Below, in pieces: positions 41,322 to 50,701 of a DNA stretch of 64,000 bases. The position numbers and the translations under genes are program-made. The stretch comes from Paracoccus aurantiacus (GTDB taxonomy: Bacteria; Pseudomonadota; Alphaproteobacteria; Rhodobacterales; Rhodobacteraceae): contig NZ_VOPL01000001.1 in assembly GCF_007993065.1 (NCBI RefSeq), positions 558,001 to 622,000 of the forward strand, in the 5' to 3' direction. A model generated the notes under the pieces. The model had not been told where the DNA came from. It saw only the letters and a list, made by a program, of their open reading frames with translations, and did no database searches. Each line of letters begins with the position of its first letter. Position 1 is the stretch's first letter.

Positions 41322-42323
41322 ATGAAACACGGTCTTATCCGGGCCGCCGCCCTTGCCATCGGCATCGGCGCCGCCGTCCCGGCACTCGCGCAGGACAAGA
41401 TCCTGAATGTCAGCTATGACATCGGCCGCGAGGTTTACGAGGCGCTGAACCCGCTGTTCATCGCCGACTGGAAGGAACAGACAGGCCGCGACCTGACCAT
41501 CGACCAAAGCCACGGCGGCTCGTCAAAGCAGGCGCGCGCCATTCTGGAAGGGCTGCCGGCCGACGTCGTGACCTTCAATCAGGAAATCGACGTTGACATG
41601 CTGGCGAAGGGCGGGATGCTGCCCGAGGACTGGCGCACCAAACTGCCCAACAATGCCTCGCCCTATTACTCGCTGCCCAGCTTCCTGGTGCGCAAGGGCA
41701 ACCCGAAGAATATCCACGACTGGTCCGACCTTGCGCGCGACGATGTGGCCCCGGTCTTCCCGAACCCGAAAACCTCGGGCAACGGACGCTATACCTATCT
41801 GGCGGCCTATGCTTATGGGCTGGAACAGAATGGCGGTGACGCGGCCAAGGCACAGGACCTCGTTCGGGCGATATTCGCCAATGTGCCGGTCTTCGACACC
41901 GGCGGACGCGCCTCGACCCAGACCTTTGCTGAACGCGAAATCGGCGATGTGCTGATTACGTTCGAAGCCGAAACCGGCGCCATCGCCCAGCAATACGCCG
42001 ACAAGGGATTTGAGCGGGTCACGCCGTCGCTGTCGCTGTTTTCGGCGTTCCCTGCTGCGGTCGTGACCGAAAATGCGGACAAGAACGGCACGGAGGAGGT
42101 TTCCAACGCCTATCTGAACTGGCTTTACAGCCCTGAGGCGCAAGAGGTCATCGCCCAGAACTTCTACCGCGTGAACGATCCGGCAGTTGCCGAAAAGCAT
42201 GCCGCGGAATTCCCCGACGTGAAGCTGGTGACCGTCGATGAGGTCTTCGGCGGCTGGGATGCGATCAATGCCGAGCACTTCGCCGAAGGCGGCATTCTCG
42301 ACGAGGTCTTCGTCAACCGATGA
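41322..42323 (+). CDS. sbp: Sulfate-binding periplasmic protein
   Basis: A 333-residue binding protein with a signal peptide (residues 1-23, ending ALA before QDKILNVSYD). The anion-binding segments SHGGSSKQARAIL and FNQEIDVDML follow the Sbp/CysP pattern, and later KTSGNGRYTYL is the typical third contact loop. AGGAGC precedes the ATG, 10 bp after cysA. Sulfate and thiosulfate preference cannot be separated by eye. The gene overlaps cysT by 4 bases. Confidence 0.93.
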   Translation: MKHGLIRAAALAIGIGAAVPALAQDKILNVSYDIGREVYEALNPLFIADWKEQTGRDLTIDQSHGGSSKQARAILEGLPADVVTFNQEIDVDMLAKGGMLPEDWRTKLPNNASPYYSLPSFLVRKGNPKNIHDWSDLARDDVAPVFPNPKTSGNGRYTYLAAYAYGLEQNGGDAAKAQDLVRAIFANVPVFDTGGRASTQTFAEREIGDVLITFEAETGAIAQQYADKGFERVTPSLSLFSAFPAAVVTENADKNGTEEVSNAYLNWLYSPEAQEVIAQNFYRVNDPAVAEKHAAEFPDVKLVTVDEVFGGWDAINAEHFAEGGILDEVFVNR

Positions 42324-43165
42324 CCGAAACTGCGGCCCCCATTCGCGCCAAACGCGTCCTGCCGGGATTCACCCTGAGCCTCGGCACGACGCTGCTGTAT
42401 CTGACCGTGATCGTTCTGATCCCGGTCGCGGCGCTTATCCTGAAGGGGGCCGAGATCGGCCCGGCACGGTTCTGGTCCATCATCAGCGCGCCGCGCGCGA
42501 TTGCGGCCTTTCAGCTGACGCTGATCGCGGCGCTGATTGCGACGCTGATCAACGCAGCCTACGGGCTTCTGATGGCCTGGGTGCTGACGCGCTATGAGTT
42601 TCCGGGGCGCAGACTGCTTGACGCGCTGATGGATGTGCCTTTCGCGCTGCCCACAGCGGTTGCTGGCCTGTCGCTGACGGCGCTGTTTTCCGGAAATGGC
42701 TGGTTCGGTCAGGTGCTGGAACCGGCAGGCATCAGCATTGTCTATACGATCTGGGGGGTCGCCATTGCGATGACCTTCACCTCGATCCCTTTCGTCGTGC
42801 GGACCGTCCAGCCTGTGCTGGAGGATCTTGACCCCAGTCTTGAACAGGCAGCGCGGACGCTCGGCGCAAGCGAGGGCAAGATCTTCACGCGCGTCGTCTT
42901 TCCGCAGATCCTGCCCGCATATCTGGCCGGCTGCACAATCGCCCTTGCCCGCAGTCTGGGCGAATTCGGGGCCATCGTTTTCATTGCCGGCAACCTGCCC
43001 TTCAAGACAGAGATTGCAGCCCTTCTGGCGTTTATCCGGCTGGAGGAATACGACTATCAGGGCGCCTCGGCGATTGCGCTGGTGCTGCTGTTCTTCGCGC
43101 TCGTGCTGCTGGTCATATCGAACCGGCTGCAGGCCTGGGCCATGCGTTACCGGGGGGCAGAGTAA
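42320..43165 (+). CDS. cysT: Sulfate ABC transporter permease CysT
   Basis: A 281-residue inner-membrane permease with about six helices. The leading RVLPGFTLSLGTTLLYL is typical of CysT/CysU, and the EAA loop reads EQAARTLGASEGKIF near residue 175. Its ATG overlaps the sbp stop (ATGA) and cysW follows with no gap. Confidence 0.93.
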   Translation: MTETAAPIRAKRVLPGFTLSLGTTLLYLTVIVLIPVAALILKGAEIGPARFWSIISAPRAIAAFQLTLIAALIATLINAAYGLLMAWVLTRYEFPGRRLLDALMDVPFALPTAVAGLSLTALFSGNGWFGQVLEPAGISIVYTIWGVAIAMTFTSIPFVVRTVQPVLEDLDPSLEQAARTLGASEGKIFTRVVFPQILPAYLAGCTIALARSLGEFGAIVFIAGNLPFKTEIAALLAFIRLEEYDYQGASAIALVLLFFALVLLVISNRLQAWAMRYRGAE

Positions 43166-43990
43166 ATGCAGAACCCGGCTTCCCTTCCGCGCCCCGGCTC
43201 TCGGCTTGTTCCGCGTGTCCTGATCGGCCTTGCGCTTGTGCTGACGCTCGTCATCGTCGTCGCCCCGTTGATCTATATCTTCACGCGGGCCTTCGCTGAA
43301 GGTGCCGCTGTTTACGCGAAAAACATTCTTGATCCGCTCACACTGCACGCGATCTGGCTGACGGCGCTTGTCGCGGTGATCGCTGTGCCGATCAACATTG
43401 CCTTTGGCATTGCCGCGGCATGGTCAATCGCGCGGTTCCGCTTTCCCGGCCGCAGCCTGCTTGTCACCGCCGTCGAGATTCCGTTCTCGATTTCGCCGAT
43501 CATCGCGGGCATCTGCTATCTGCTGCTTTACGGTCGGCAGGGGCTGCTGGGCCCATGGCTGGAGGGTCATGATATCCAGATCCTGTTCGCGCTGCCCGGT
43601 ATCGTGCTGGTGACGCTCTTCGTGACATCGCCTTTCGTCGCGCGCGAGGTGCTGCCGCTGATGCAGGCGCAGGGCAGCGAGCAAGAACAGGCGGCCGTCA
43701 CGCTTGGCGCATCGGGCTGGCAGATTTTCCGGCGTGTGACCCTGCCAAATATCCGTTGGGCACTTCTGTATGGCGCGGTGCTTTGCACGGCGCGCGCGGT
43801 TGGCGAATTCGGCGGGGTCTCGGTCGTGTCGGGCAGCATACGCGGGCAAACAAATACGCTTCCGCTGCATGTCGAACTGATGTTCAACGACCTCAATGTC
43901 ACCGGCGCATTCGCTGCCGCATCGACGCTGACGCTGATCGCGATTGTAACGCTGCTGTTGAAAGCCGCGCTTGAGGGCCGGCGCGGCTAG
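43166..43990 (+). CDS. cysW: Sulfate ABC transporter permease CysW
   Basis: A 274-residue inner-membrane permease partner of CysT. The EAA loop is EQEQAAVTLGASGWQIF near residue 175, and the GEFGGVSVVSGSIRGQTNTL segment (split: GEFGGVSVVSG, IRGQTNTL) is diagnostic of CysW. The start codon directly follows the cysT stop. Last gene of the transporter operon. Confidence 0.93.
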   Translation: MQNPASLPRPGSRLVPRVLIGLALVLTLVIVVAPLIYIFTRAFAEGAAVYAKNILDPLTLHAIWLTALVAVIAVPINIAFGIAAAWSIARFRFPGRSLLVTAVEIPFSISPIIAGICYLLLYGRQGLLGPWLEGHDIQILFALPGIVLVTLFVTSPFVAREVLPLMQAQGSEQEQAAVTLGASGWQIFRRVTLPNIRWALLYGAVLCTARAVGEFGGVSVVSGSIRGQTNTLPLHVELMFNDLNVTGAFAAASTLTLIAIVTLLLKAALEGRRG

Positions 43991-44054
43991 GCTGGCCCGG
44001 TTCTTGCCAGCCGTTCGTCATGGCCCTAGCGTCAGTAAAAGCGCCAGAGGCAGT

Positions 44055-44993
44055 ATGAGCTGGAACCCCGCCCTGACACCCGGTTGCCCCGACGAAACAG
44101 GTGTCGACGCGATCGAGACGCTGATCATCCCGCGTGCCCGCGATCTCGGCGGCTTCGAGGTCAAGCGCGCCCTGCCCGCCCCGAAGCGGCAGATGGTCGG
44201 GCCGTTCATCTTCTTCGATCAGGCTGGTCCCGCCGAATTCCTGACCGGACAGGGGATCGACGTGCGCCCGCATCCGCATATCGGGCTGGGCACGGTGACC
44301 TATCTTTACCGGGGCGATTTTCACCATCGCGACAGTATCGGCAGCGATCAGGTCATTCTGCCCGGAGCGCTGAACTGGATGGTCGCGGGCAAGGGGGTGA
44401 CGCATTCCGAACGCACCTCGGCGCAGGGTCGCAACGGGCCGCACAGCCTTTACGGCATCCAGACATGGATCGCCCTGCCCGAGTACCACGAGGAGATGGA
44501 CCCGACCTTCGAACATCACGGAAAGGAAAGTCTGCCGCTGATCGAGGCAGAGGGCGTTTCGGCAAGGCTCATTCTAGGTAACGCCTATGGAGAGGCGGCG
44601 CCTGCCACGCTTTATTCCGAGACGTTCTATCTCGATGTCGTCCTTGCGCCGGGCGCACGTTTTCCCTTGCCCGACGATCACGAAGATCGCGGTCTTTACA
44701 TCACCGAAGGCTCGGTCGCCGTCGCCGGACAAGAATTCGGGGCCGGGCGCATGATGGTCTTTCGCCCCGGCGACCGGATCACGGTGCTTGCGGGCGAAAA
44801 CGGCGCGCGCCTGATGGCACTTGGCGGCGCGACGCTGAACGGGCCGCGCTATGTCTGGTGGAACTTCGTTTCGTCAAGCAAAGAACGCATCGACGAGGCG
44901 CGCGAGGCATGGCGCGATGCCAATTGGGGCAAGGGCATGTTCGACCTGCCAGACGGCGACCGCGACGAATTCACCCCTGCGCCCGAACGATAA
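44055..44993 (+). CDS. Pirin family protein
   Basis: A 312-residue bicupin. The first cupin holds the metal ligands in RPHPHIGLGTVTYLY (His-x-His), GDFHHRDSIGS and GVTHSERT; the second, C-terminal cupin is degenerate. Pirins bind iron and some have quercetin dioxygenase activity or act as redox-sensing cofactors; the role here is not known. The start at 44055 is preceded by AGAGG. A terminator follows, so this is a single gene or the end of the cys unit. Confidence 0.9.
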   Translation: MSWNPALTPGCPDETGVDAIETLIIPRARDLGGFEVKRALPAPKRQMVGPFIFFDQAGPAEFLTGQGIDVRPHPHIGLGTVTYLYRGDFHHRDSIGSDQVILPGALNWMVAGKGVTHSERTSAQGRNGPHSLYGIQTWIALPEYHEEMDPTFEHHGKESLPLIEAEGVSARLILGNAYGEAAPATLYSETFYLDVVLAPGARFPLPDDHEDRGLYITEGSVAVAGQEFGAGRMMVFRPGDRITVLAGENGARLMALGGATLNGPRYVWWNFVSSSKERIDEAREAWRDANWGKGMFDLPDGDRDEFTPAPER

Positions 44994-45035
44994 CGCAGGA
45001 AAGGGCGACGCCCGACCGCACAGGCAGGAACAGCA

Positions 45036-45062
45036 AAGGCCCGGCCGTTTCGGTCGGGCCTT
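45036..45062 (+). terminator. Intrinsic terminator after pirin gene
   Basis: Hairpin with arms AAGGCCCG / CGGGCCTT extended by GCCG/CGGT (one G-U pair) and a TTT loop, followed by TCGGTTTTC. It lies 43 bases after the stop. Confidence 0.8.
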
Positions 45063-45103
45063 CGGTTTTCATCCGGCCAGCATCGCGGGGCGTTATATCG
45101 CGC

Positions 45104-46123
45104 TCACCGCCAGCCAAGCGACGGCGCGACATGGCGCAGGATGCTGTCCAGCACGTGGACGTTATAGGCGACGCCCAGCATGTTCGGAACCGCCAGCAGC
45201 AGCGTATCTGCCTCGGCAATGGCCTCGTCCTGACGAAGCTGCTCGATCAGCTTGTCAGGTTCGTCGGCATAACCGCGCCCGAAGATCGACCGGGTCTGGT
45301 CGATGACGCCGACCTGATCTTCTTCCTTGCCGCCACGGCCGAAATACATCCGGTCCTCTGCTGTCATCAGCGCGAAGATAGAGCGGCTGACCGATACCCG
45401 CGGCTCGCGATCATGTCCGGCGGACTTCCATGCCTCGCGATAGGCGCGGATCTGGTTTGCCTGCTGGATATGGAAAGGTTCTCCGGTCTCGTCGGTCTTC
45501 AGGGTGGAGCTTTGCAGGTTCATGCCCATTTCGGCCGCCCATACCGCCGTCGCGTTGGACGCAGCCCCCCACCAGATCCGGTCGCGCAAGCCTTCGGAAT
45601 GCGGTTCCAGACGCAGCAGGCCGGGCGGGTTCGGAAACATCGGACGCGGGTTCGGCTCGGCAAAGCCGTCGCCATCCAAGAGCCTCAAAAAGGTCTCAGC
45701 GTGGCGGCGCGCCATTGTGGCGTGGTCCTCGCCCTCCTGCGGCTGATAGCCGAAATACCGCCAGCCGTCGATCACCTGCTCGGGTGAGCCACGGCTGATG
45801 CCAAGTTGCAGGCGGCCGCCCGCGATCAGATCGGCGGCGCCGGCATCCTCGACCATGTAAAACGGGTTCTCGTAGCGCATGTCGATAACGCCCGTCCCCA
45901 GTTCTATCTTGGAGGTGCGCGCACCGGCCGCCGCAAGCAGCGGGAAAGGCGACGCGAGTTGACGCGCATAGTGGTGAACCCGGAAATAGGCCCCGTCGAG
46001 CCCGATCTTTTCCGCTTCCACAGCCAGTTCGATAGACTGCGTCAGCACATCAGCGGCGCTGCGCACCTGCGATCCGCGATCAGGCGACCAGTGCCCGAAG
46101 GACAAAAAGCCCAGATTTTTCAT
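45104..46123 (-). CDS. Luciferase-like (LLM class) flavin-dependent monooxygenase
   Basis: A 339-residue TIM-barrel protein of the bacterial luciferase-like family that uses reduced flavin from a separate reductase. Features are the N-terminal LGFLSFGHW, DGAYFRVHHYARQL (residues ~40-55), KIELGTGVIDMRYENP (split: IELGTGVIDM, RYENP), LQLGISRGSPEQV, and C-terminal LLLAVPNMLG. GGAG precedes the ATG at 46123; a GTG two codons upstream is less well placed. The substrate is unknown. No partner flavin reductase adjoins. Confidence 0.88.
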   Translation of the reverse strand: MKNLGFLSFGHWSPDRGSQVRSAADVLTQSIELAVEAEKIGLDGAYFRVHHYARQLASPFPLLAAAGARTSKIELGTGVIDMRYENPFYMVEDAGAADLIAGGRLQLGISRGSPEQVIDGWRYFGYQPQEGEDHATMARRHAETFLRLLDGDGFAEPNPRPMFPNPPGLLRLEPHSEGLRDRIWWGAASNATAVWAAEMGMNLQSSTLKTDETGEPFHIQQANQIRAYREAWKSAGHDREPRVSVSRSIFALMTAEDRMYFGRGGKEEDQVGVIDQTRSIFGRGYADEPDKLIEQLRQDEAIAEADTLLLAVPNMLGVAYNVHVLDSILRHVAPSLGWR

Positions 46124-46129
46124 CGTCAC

Positions 46130-46760
46130 ACTCCAACTTCGGCCAGAGATTGGCCTGTTGCAGCCGATCTATGCATTCGGGTGGTGAGCTTACAAGATTT
46201 GCATAGCTCCCATGCCATGCCGAGAAAACGCCTGAATCTACCGAAGCTATGCTCTGTATCGCGGCAACTCTTTTCCAGATCGGAGAAGCATCGGCTTAGT
46301 TTTGTTGATAATTTGTAACTCTGTCACGCCATTCTGCTTCCGGATTCCACAATTCGTTTCCCGTCCCGAGAAACCTCTCGCGCTGCTCGCCAAGAAATCA
46401 ACCCGTACTGAAGGCAAGAAAAAGCGCCGCCTTCGAGAAGCCAGAGCGCATGCATTCCGGGAACCCCAGCAGTCGATATTCGCCGGCGAGGCTTAGCTCT
46501 CGACCATCGACTTAGCCACATTGAATCTCTCGTTGTTCTCGCGTTCGAAAGCGTTCTGGCCTGGCAGCGTCCTGTCTTCGCGGCATAATGTTTTGCCATA
46601 TGGCACATGCTGACCCGGTCGATGTCGGCGCAGAAAAATGGGGCAGGCTCACGGCCAGAACCGCCTTCGTTAAATTCTCCAGGGGGTTCACGTGCGTGAT
46701 GTCCTCGGCCAACATCAAACAGCCGCTTGACCAGCCGTCACCAACTTCCGCGCATATCTC
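46130..46760. other. Gene-free, AT-richer stretch at edge of accessory region
   Basis: About 630 bases without a recognisable gene on either strand; short open frames have no family features. Base composition is visibly more AT-rich than the window (for example 46280-46340), with CTTAGTTTTGTTGATAATTTG. It may be the remains of acquired DNA. No inverted repeats of an insertion sequence and no copy of the tRNA-Pro 3' end were found by eye. Confidence 0.5.
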
Positions 46761-47660
46761 CTACCCACGCCAGCGCAGCGCTTCGACCAGAAGCTTGAAC
46801 GCCGGTGAGGCGTTTCTGCGGTTGGCGTAATAGAGGTGATATCCGGGCAGGTCCGGGACGCGGGCGTTCAGAAGGCTGATCAGGCGACCGGCATCGATTT
46901 CTGTCTGGACGGTATCCTGCGGCAGATAGGCGAGTCCGTGCCCATCGAGGGCGGCGTCACGTATCAAGTCTATGGCATTCAGAGTCAGCGGGCCTTTCAC
47001 GCTGACTGTGGTGATGTCTTTCTTGCCTTTACCCGTCAACGGCCAGGCAAAGCTCGTGCCAGAAGTAGGCAGGTGCAGGTTGATGCAACGATGCGCCAGC
47101 AGGTCTTCTGGCGCGCGTGGGGCAGCATTATTGGCCAAATAGTCAGGAGAGCCGATCACTGCCATCGGGATATCCGGCGAGATCCGTACAGCGATCATGT
47201 CCTTGGCAACCGAGGCACCCAGCCGGACGCCTGCGTCGAAGCGATCCGCGACGATATCGGCAAGGCCGTAATCGATGATCAATTCAACCTTGATGTCTGG
47301 GTTTTCGTGGAGCAGATCGCGGATACCCGGCAGGATAATCATCTTGGCAGCGTGCTCGACCGTGGTGATCCTGATGCGCCCGGCGGGGCGGTCGCGGAAC
47401 TGGCCGAGGGCGGTGAGGCTTTCGTTGATTCCGTCCAGCATCGGTGCAACCCGCTGCAAAAGTTGCTCGCCCGCAGCGGTTGGCGCCACGCTGCGGGTTG
47501 TGCGCGACAGCAGGCGCACCCCCAGTCGCGCTTCAAGCCGCCGGATGATCTGGCTGATTGCGGATTGCGACATCTCCAGCCGCTTCGCAGCGCGGGTAAA
47601 GCTGCCTTCTTGGGCCACCGCAACGAAAACGGTCAGGTCAGCCAGTTCATCCCGCTTCAC
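46761..47660 (-). CDS. LysR-family transcriptional regulator
   Basis: A 299-residue LysR regulator of the CrgA-like group. The winged helix-turn-helix is at residues 3-60 (FVAVAQEGSFTRAAKRL, MSQSAISQIIRRLE), and the effector domain runs from ~90 (RIRITTVEH onward). It starts with GTG at 47660. It is divergent from the tandem hydrolase genes 125 bp away, the usual arrangement for a LysR regulator and its target. Confidence 0.93.
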   Translation of the reverse strand: MKRDELADLTVFVAVAQEGSFTRAAKRLEMSQSAISQIIRRLEARLGVRLLSRTTRSVAPTAAGEQLLQRVAPMLDGINESLTALGQFRDRPAGRIRITTVEHAAKMIILPGIRDLLHENPDIKVELIIDYGLADIVADRFDAGVRLGASVAKDMIAVRISPDIPMAVIGSPDYLANNAAPRAPEDLLAHRCINLHLPTSGTSFAWPLTGKGKKDITTVSVKGPLTLNAIDLIRDAALDGHGLAYLPQDTVQTEIDAGRLISLLNARVPDLPGYHLYYANRRNASPAFKLLVEALRWRG

Positions 47661-47784
47661 TTATCACCTGTATGATAGGGTCATGCCGATTTCAGTGTCT
47701 AATACATGCAACGGCGATGCGCCATATTGGCGTTATATCACCAGTCCGACTGTCCGGGTCGGTCGCATCTCGAAGGAGAACATC

Positions 47785-48708
47785 ATGGACAAGATCAGCT
47801 TCAAGAACAGCAACAATCCAAGCATCGACATGTCAGCCGTCATCAACTACCCCGAAGGCTTCGACGGATCGAAATCCTATCCGGCGGTGATCGTCAGTCA
47901 TCCTGGCGGCGGTGTGAAAGAGCAGACCGCTGGCACCTATGCCAGAAAGCTGGCCGAGCAGGGTTTTGTCACCATCGCCTTCGACCGCTCATATCAGGGC
48001 GAAAGCACCGGCCTGCCGCGGCAGACGGAAAACCCATCCGTCAGCACCGAGGATGTCAGTGCTGTGCTGGACCACCTGACGACGCTCGATTTCGTGGATA
48101 ACAACCGCATCGGCGCGATGGGCATCTGCGCAGGCGCGGGCTACACCGCCAACGCCGCGATCAACGACCCGCGCATCAAGGCCGTGGGCACCGTCAGCGC
48201 CGTGAATATCGGCCAGATGTTCCGCAATGGCTGGGATGGCAGCGTCAAGGATGCCGATGCCGCGCCGATGATCGAAAAAGGCGCCGAGGCCCGGACCGCC
48301 GATGCCAAGGGTGGTGAGATGGCCCAGTTCCCGCTGGCCCCGATGAAGGAAGAAGACGCGCCGAACGAAGAACTGCGTCAGGCTTGGGAATATTACCACA
48401 CGCCGCGCGCCGAATACCCGACTGCGCCGGGCTATATGACTGCCCGTAGCCTTGACCAGATCATCCCTTACGACGCCTATAACAAAGCCGAAGCCTTCCT
48501 GACCCAGCCCCTGCTGGTGATCGCAGGCTCTGACGCGGGCAGCAAATGGATGAGCGACGACCTGCTCGAACGCGCCGCCAGCAAGGACAAGGACCTTCAC
48601 GTCGTCGAGGGCGCGAACCACATGGACATGTATGACGGCGAGAAGGAAATCGCCGAGGCTGTCGGCGTGCTGGCCCCGTTCTTCGAAAAGAACCTGAGCG
48701 GCAAGTAA
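47785..48708 (+). CDS. Alpha/beta hydrolase, dienelactone hydrolase-like (YcjY type), copy 1
   Basis: A 307-residue alpha/beta-fold hydrolase without a signal peptide. The nucleophile elbow is GICAGAG, giving Cys instead of Ser, as in dienelactone hydrolases. The oxyanion segment is SHPGGGVKEQTAG; the catalytic His is in EGANHMDMYD and the acid in IAGSDAGS. GAAGGAG precedes the ATG at 47785. It is divergent from a LysR regulator and is followed after 64 bp by a paralogue. The substrate is unknown. Confidence 0.88.
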   Translation: MDKISFKNSNNPSIDMSAVINYPEGFDGSKSYPAVIVSHPGGGVKEQTAGTYARKLAEQGFVTIAFDRSYQGESTGLPRQTENPSVSTEDVSAVLDHLTTLDFVDNNRIGAMGICAGAGYTANAAINDPRIKAVGTVSAVNIGQMFRNGWDGSVKDADAAPMIEKGAEARTADAKGGEMAQFPLAPMKEEDAPNEELRQAWEYYHTPRAEYPTAPGYMTARSLDQIIPYDAYNKAEAFLTQPLLVIAGSDAGSKWMSDDLLERAASKDKDLHVVEGANHMDMYDGEKEIAEAVGVLAPFFEKNLSGK

Positions 48709-48772
48709 GCCCATGGGCGCGGGCAGCAACGCCCGCGTCTTCACAGCAGACTTGAACTTTTAGGTGGCCGAT

Positions 48773-49738
48773 ATGGAAACCGTAAAATTCCGCAATCCTA
48801 ATATGTATTGGGACATCGCCGCCGATATCCATTTCCCGCCGGATTTCGACGCATCGAACAGCTATCCGACGATCATCAGCGCCCACCCGATCGGCAGTTG
48901 CAAAGAGCAGACCTCGGGCAATGTCTACGGCACCGCACTGGCAGATGCTGGTTTTGTCGTCATCGCCTTTGACCGCAGCTTTCAGGGCTCAAGCGGCGGC
49001 GAGCCGCGATCCATTGAAGATCCTGTTCAGGCGGTCGAAGATTTCCGCCGCGTGGTCGATTACGCGGTGACGCTGCCTTACGTCGATGCTGACCGGATTG
49101 GTGTTCTGGGCATCTGCGGCGGTGGCGGCTATGCCATCAACGCGACCATGATCGAGCGCCGGATCAAGGCGCTTGGCACAGTGACTGGCGCAAACTATGG
49201 CCGTCTGATGCGCGGAAATTTCAGCAATTTGCAGCCGATCGCTGCATTGGAGGAGATGGCGAAGCAGCGCACAGCTGAAATGCGCGGCGCTGAAGTCAAG
49301 GTCGATGACCTGCTGCCCCCATCAGTTGAAGCGGGCAAAGAGGCCGGCCTCACCGACAGAGATATTCTGGAGGCAACGGATTACTATCGCACCCCGCGCG
49401 GGCAGAGGCCGAACGGGCTGAACCGCTCGGCCCCGTCGCATCAGGCGGCTGCCGTTGGTTGGGACGCATTCAACCTGGCCGAAGTGCTGATGACCCAGCC
49501 CATGTGCATCGTCGTCGGCGACAAGCCCGGTGCCTTTGGCGCCTATCGCGACGGCTGCGAGATCATCGAACGCGCGGCCTCGACCGAGAAAGAACTGGTC
49601 GTCGCCGAAGGCTGGTCGCATTACGATCTGTATGACCAGCCCGAGCCGGTCAAGATTGCGCTGGATAAGCTGATCCCGTTCTATCGCAAGCACCTTGGTG
49701 AGGGGGTTGCGAACAAGCAGGTGAGCGCTGCCGAGTAA
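48773..49738 (+). CDS. Alpha/beta hydrolase, dienelactone hydrolase-like (YcjY type), copy 2
   Basis: A 321-residue paralogue of the preceding protein. It shares SAHPIGSCKEQTSG, AFDRSFQG, the nucleophile elbow GICGGGG (Cys again) and the C-terminal EGWSHYDLYD with the catalytic His. The ATG at 48773 is preceded by AGGTGG; an upstream GTG is part of that site. The pair looks like an old tandem duplication that has diverged, so the two may act on different substrates. Probably one operon with copy 1 and the NAD-binding gene downstream. Confidence 0.87.
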   Translation: METVKFRNPNMYWDIAADIHFPPDFDASNSYPTIISAHPIGSCKEQTSGNVYGTALADAGFVVIAFDRSFQGSSGGEPRSIEDPVQAVEDFRRVVDYAVTLPYVDADRIGVLGICGGGGYAINATMIERRIKALGTVTGANYGRLMRGNFSNLQPIAALEEMAKQRTAEMRGAEVKVDDLLPPSVEAGKEAGLTDRDILEATDYYRTPRGQRPNGLNRSAPSHQAAAVGWDAFNLAEVLMTQPMCIVVGDKPGAFGAYRDGCEIIERAASTEKELVVAEGWSHYDLYDQPEPVKIALDKLIPFYRKHLGEGVANKQVSAAE

Positions 49739-49807
49739 TCCCAAAAGCGCCAGCACGTCCGGCATTGGGCCTGCTGATCAAGTGAAATCCATCTAAGGGA
49801 CGTTCCC

Positions 49808-50443
49808 ATGACCAATGTTCTGATCGTCGGCGCCAGCGGCGCCATCGCGCGTCATGTCATCGCGTTTCTGCGCGGCAATGACAGCCTGAACACCACGCTT
49901 TACCTGCGCAACGCGGCGCGGCTGGCGGACCTCGACACGACCGCCATGCGGGTCGTCGAGGGCGACGTGACCGACACTGCCCGATTGACCGAGGCGATGC
50001 AGGGGCAGGATATCGTCTATGCCAACCTGACCGGCGATATGGATGTCATGGCACGCGTCCTGGTCGACACCATGGACGCCGAGGACGTCAAACGCCTGAT
50101 CTTCGTCACTTCGCTTGGCATCTATGACGAGGTGCCGGGCAAGTTCGGCGAATGGAACCGGCGCGAGATCGGTGCCTATCTGCCGCCCTTCCGCCGCGCC
50201 GCCGATCTGATCGAGGCATCGGATCTGGACTATACCATCCTGCGCCCCGCATGGCTGACCGATAAGGATGACTTGGCCTATGAAACCACCACCCGCGACG
50301 AGCCCTTCGAAGGCACCGAAATCGCCAGAAAGGCCGTTGCCGCCTATATCATGACGCTGCTCGAAGATCCGAGCAAGGATATCGGCGGAAATATCGGGCT
50401 GAGCAAACCTGGCACAGACGGCGACAAACCGGCATTCATGTAA
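49808..50443 (+). CDS. NAD(P)H-binding atypical SDR protein
   Basis: A 211-residue Rossmann-fold protein of the NmrA/SDR-a5 type. The dinucleotide-binding motif is VLIVGASGAIARHV at the N-terminus; FVTSLGIYDEVPGKFGEW and YTILRPAWLTD match this group. The classical YxxxK pair is absent, so it may bind NAD(P)H as a reductase or sensor. AAGGGACG precedes the ATG. It is co-directional with the hydrolases. The 258 bases after it (50444-50701) hold no recognisable gene. Confidence 0.87.
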   Translation: MTNVLIVGASGAIARHVIAFLRGNDSLNTTLYLRNAARLADLDTTAMRVVEGDVTDTARLTEAMQGQDIVYANLTGDMDVMARVLVDTMDAEDVKRLIFVTSLGIYDEVPGKFGEWNRREIGAYLPPFRRAADLIEASDLDYTILRPAWLTDKDDLAYETTTRDEPFEGTEIARKAVAAYIMTLLEDPSKDIGGNIGLSKPGTDGDKPAFM

Positions 50444-50701
50444 AATCCCCGACACCGGCCTTCGTCCTGCGCCATCTTAATCATCCGGCTGTCGCCGTCG
50501 GTGTGCCGGCAAAACATGCTCTCAACGTCACACACAGAAACCAGTCCCGTTCGAGATCAATACAGGCCGCACGAACGATAGGCTTGGCGTTTGCTGCCTT
50601 GCAGAAAAACCCTTCATGGAAATCTGATGGGGGCGGCTTCTGTATTGAACCGCCTGCCGCCAGATCGTGTCTGCCGACAACACGCATTTTCCTAAGCACT
50701 C

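Noticed and set aside
46130..46760. Insertion sequence or left att copy of the tRNA-Pro island
   Set aside because: No transposase segment, no terminal inverted repeats and no stretch matching the tRNA 3' end were found.
47275..47784. Upstream extension of the first alpha/beta hydrolase
   Set aside because: The extension is antisense to the LysR gene and lacks homology; the ATG at 47785 has a good ribosome site.
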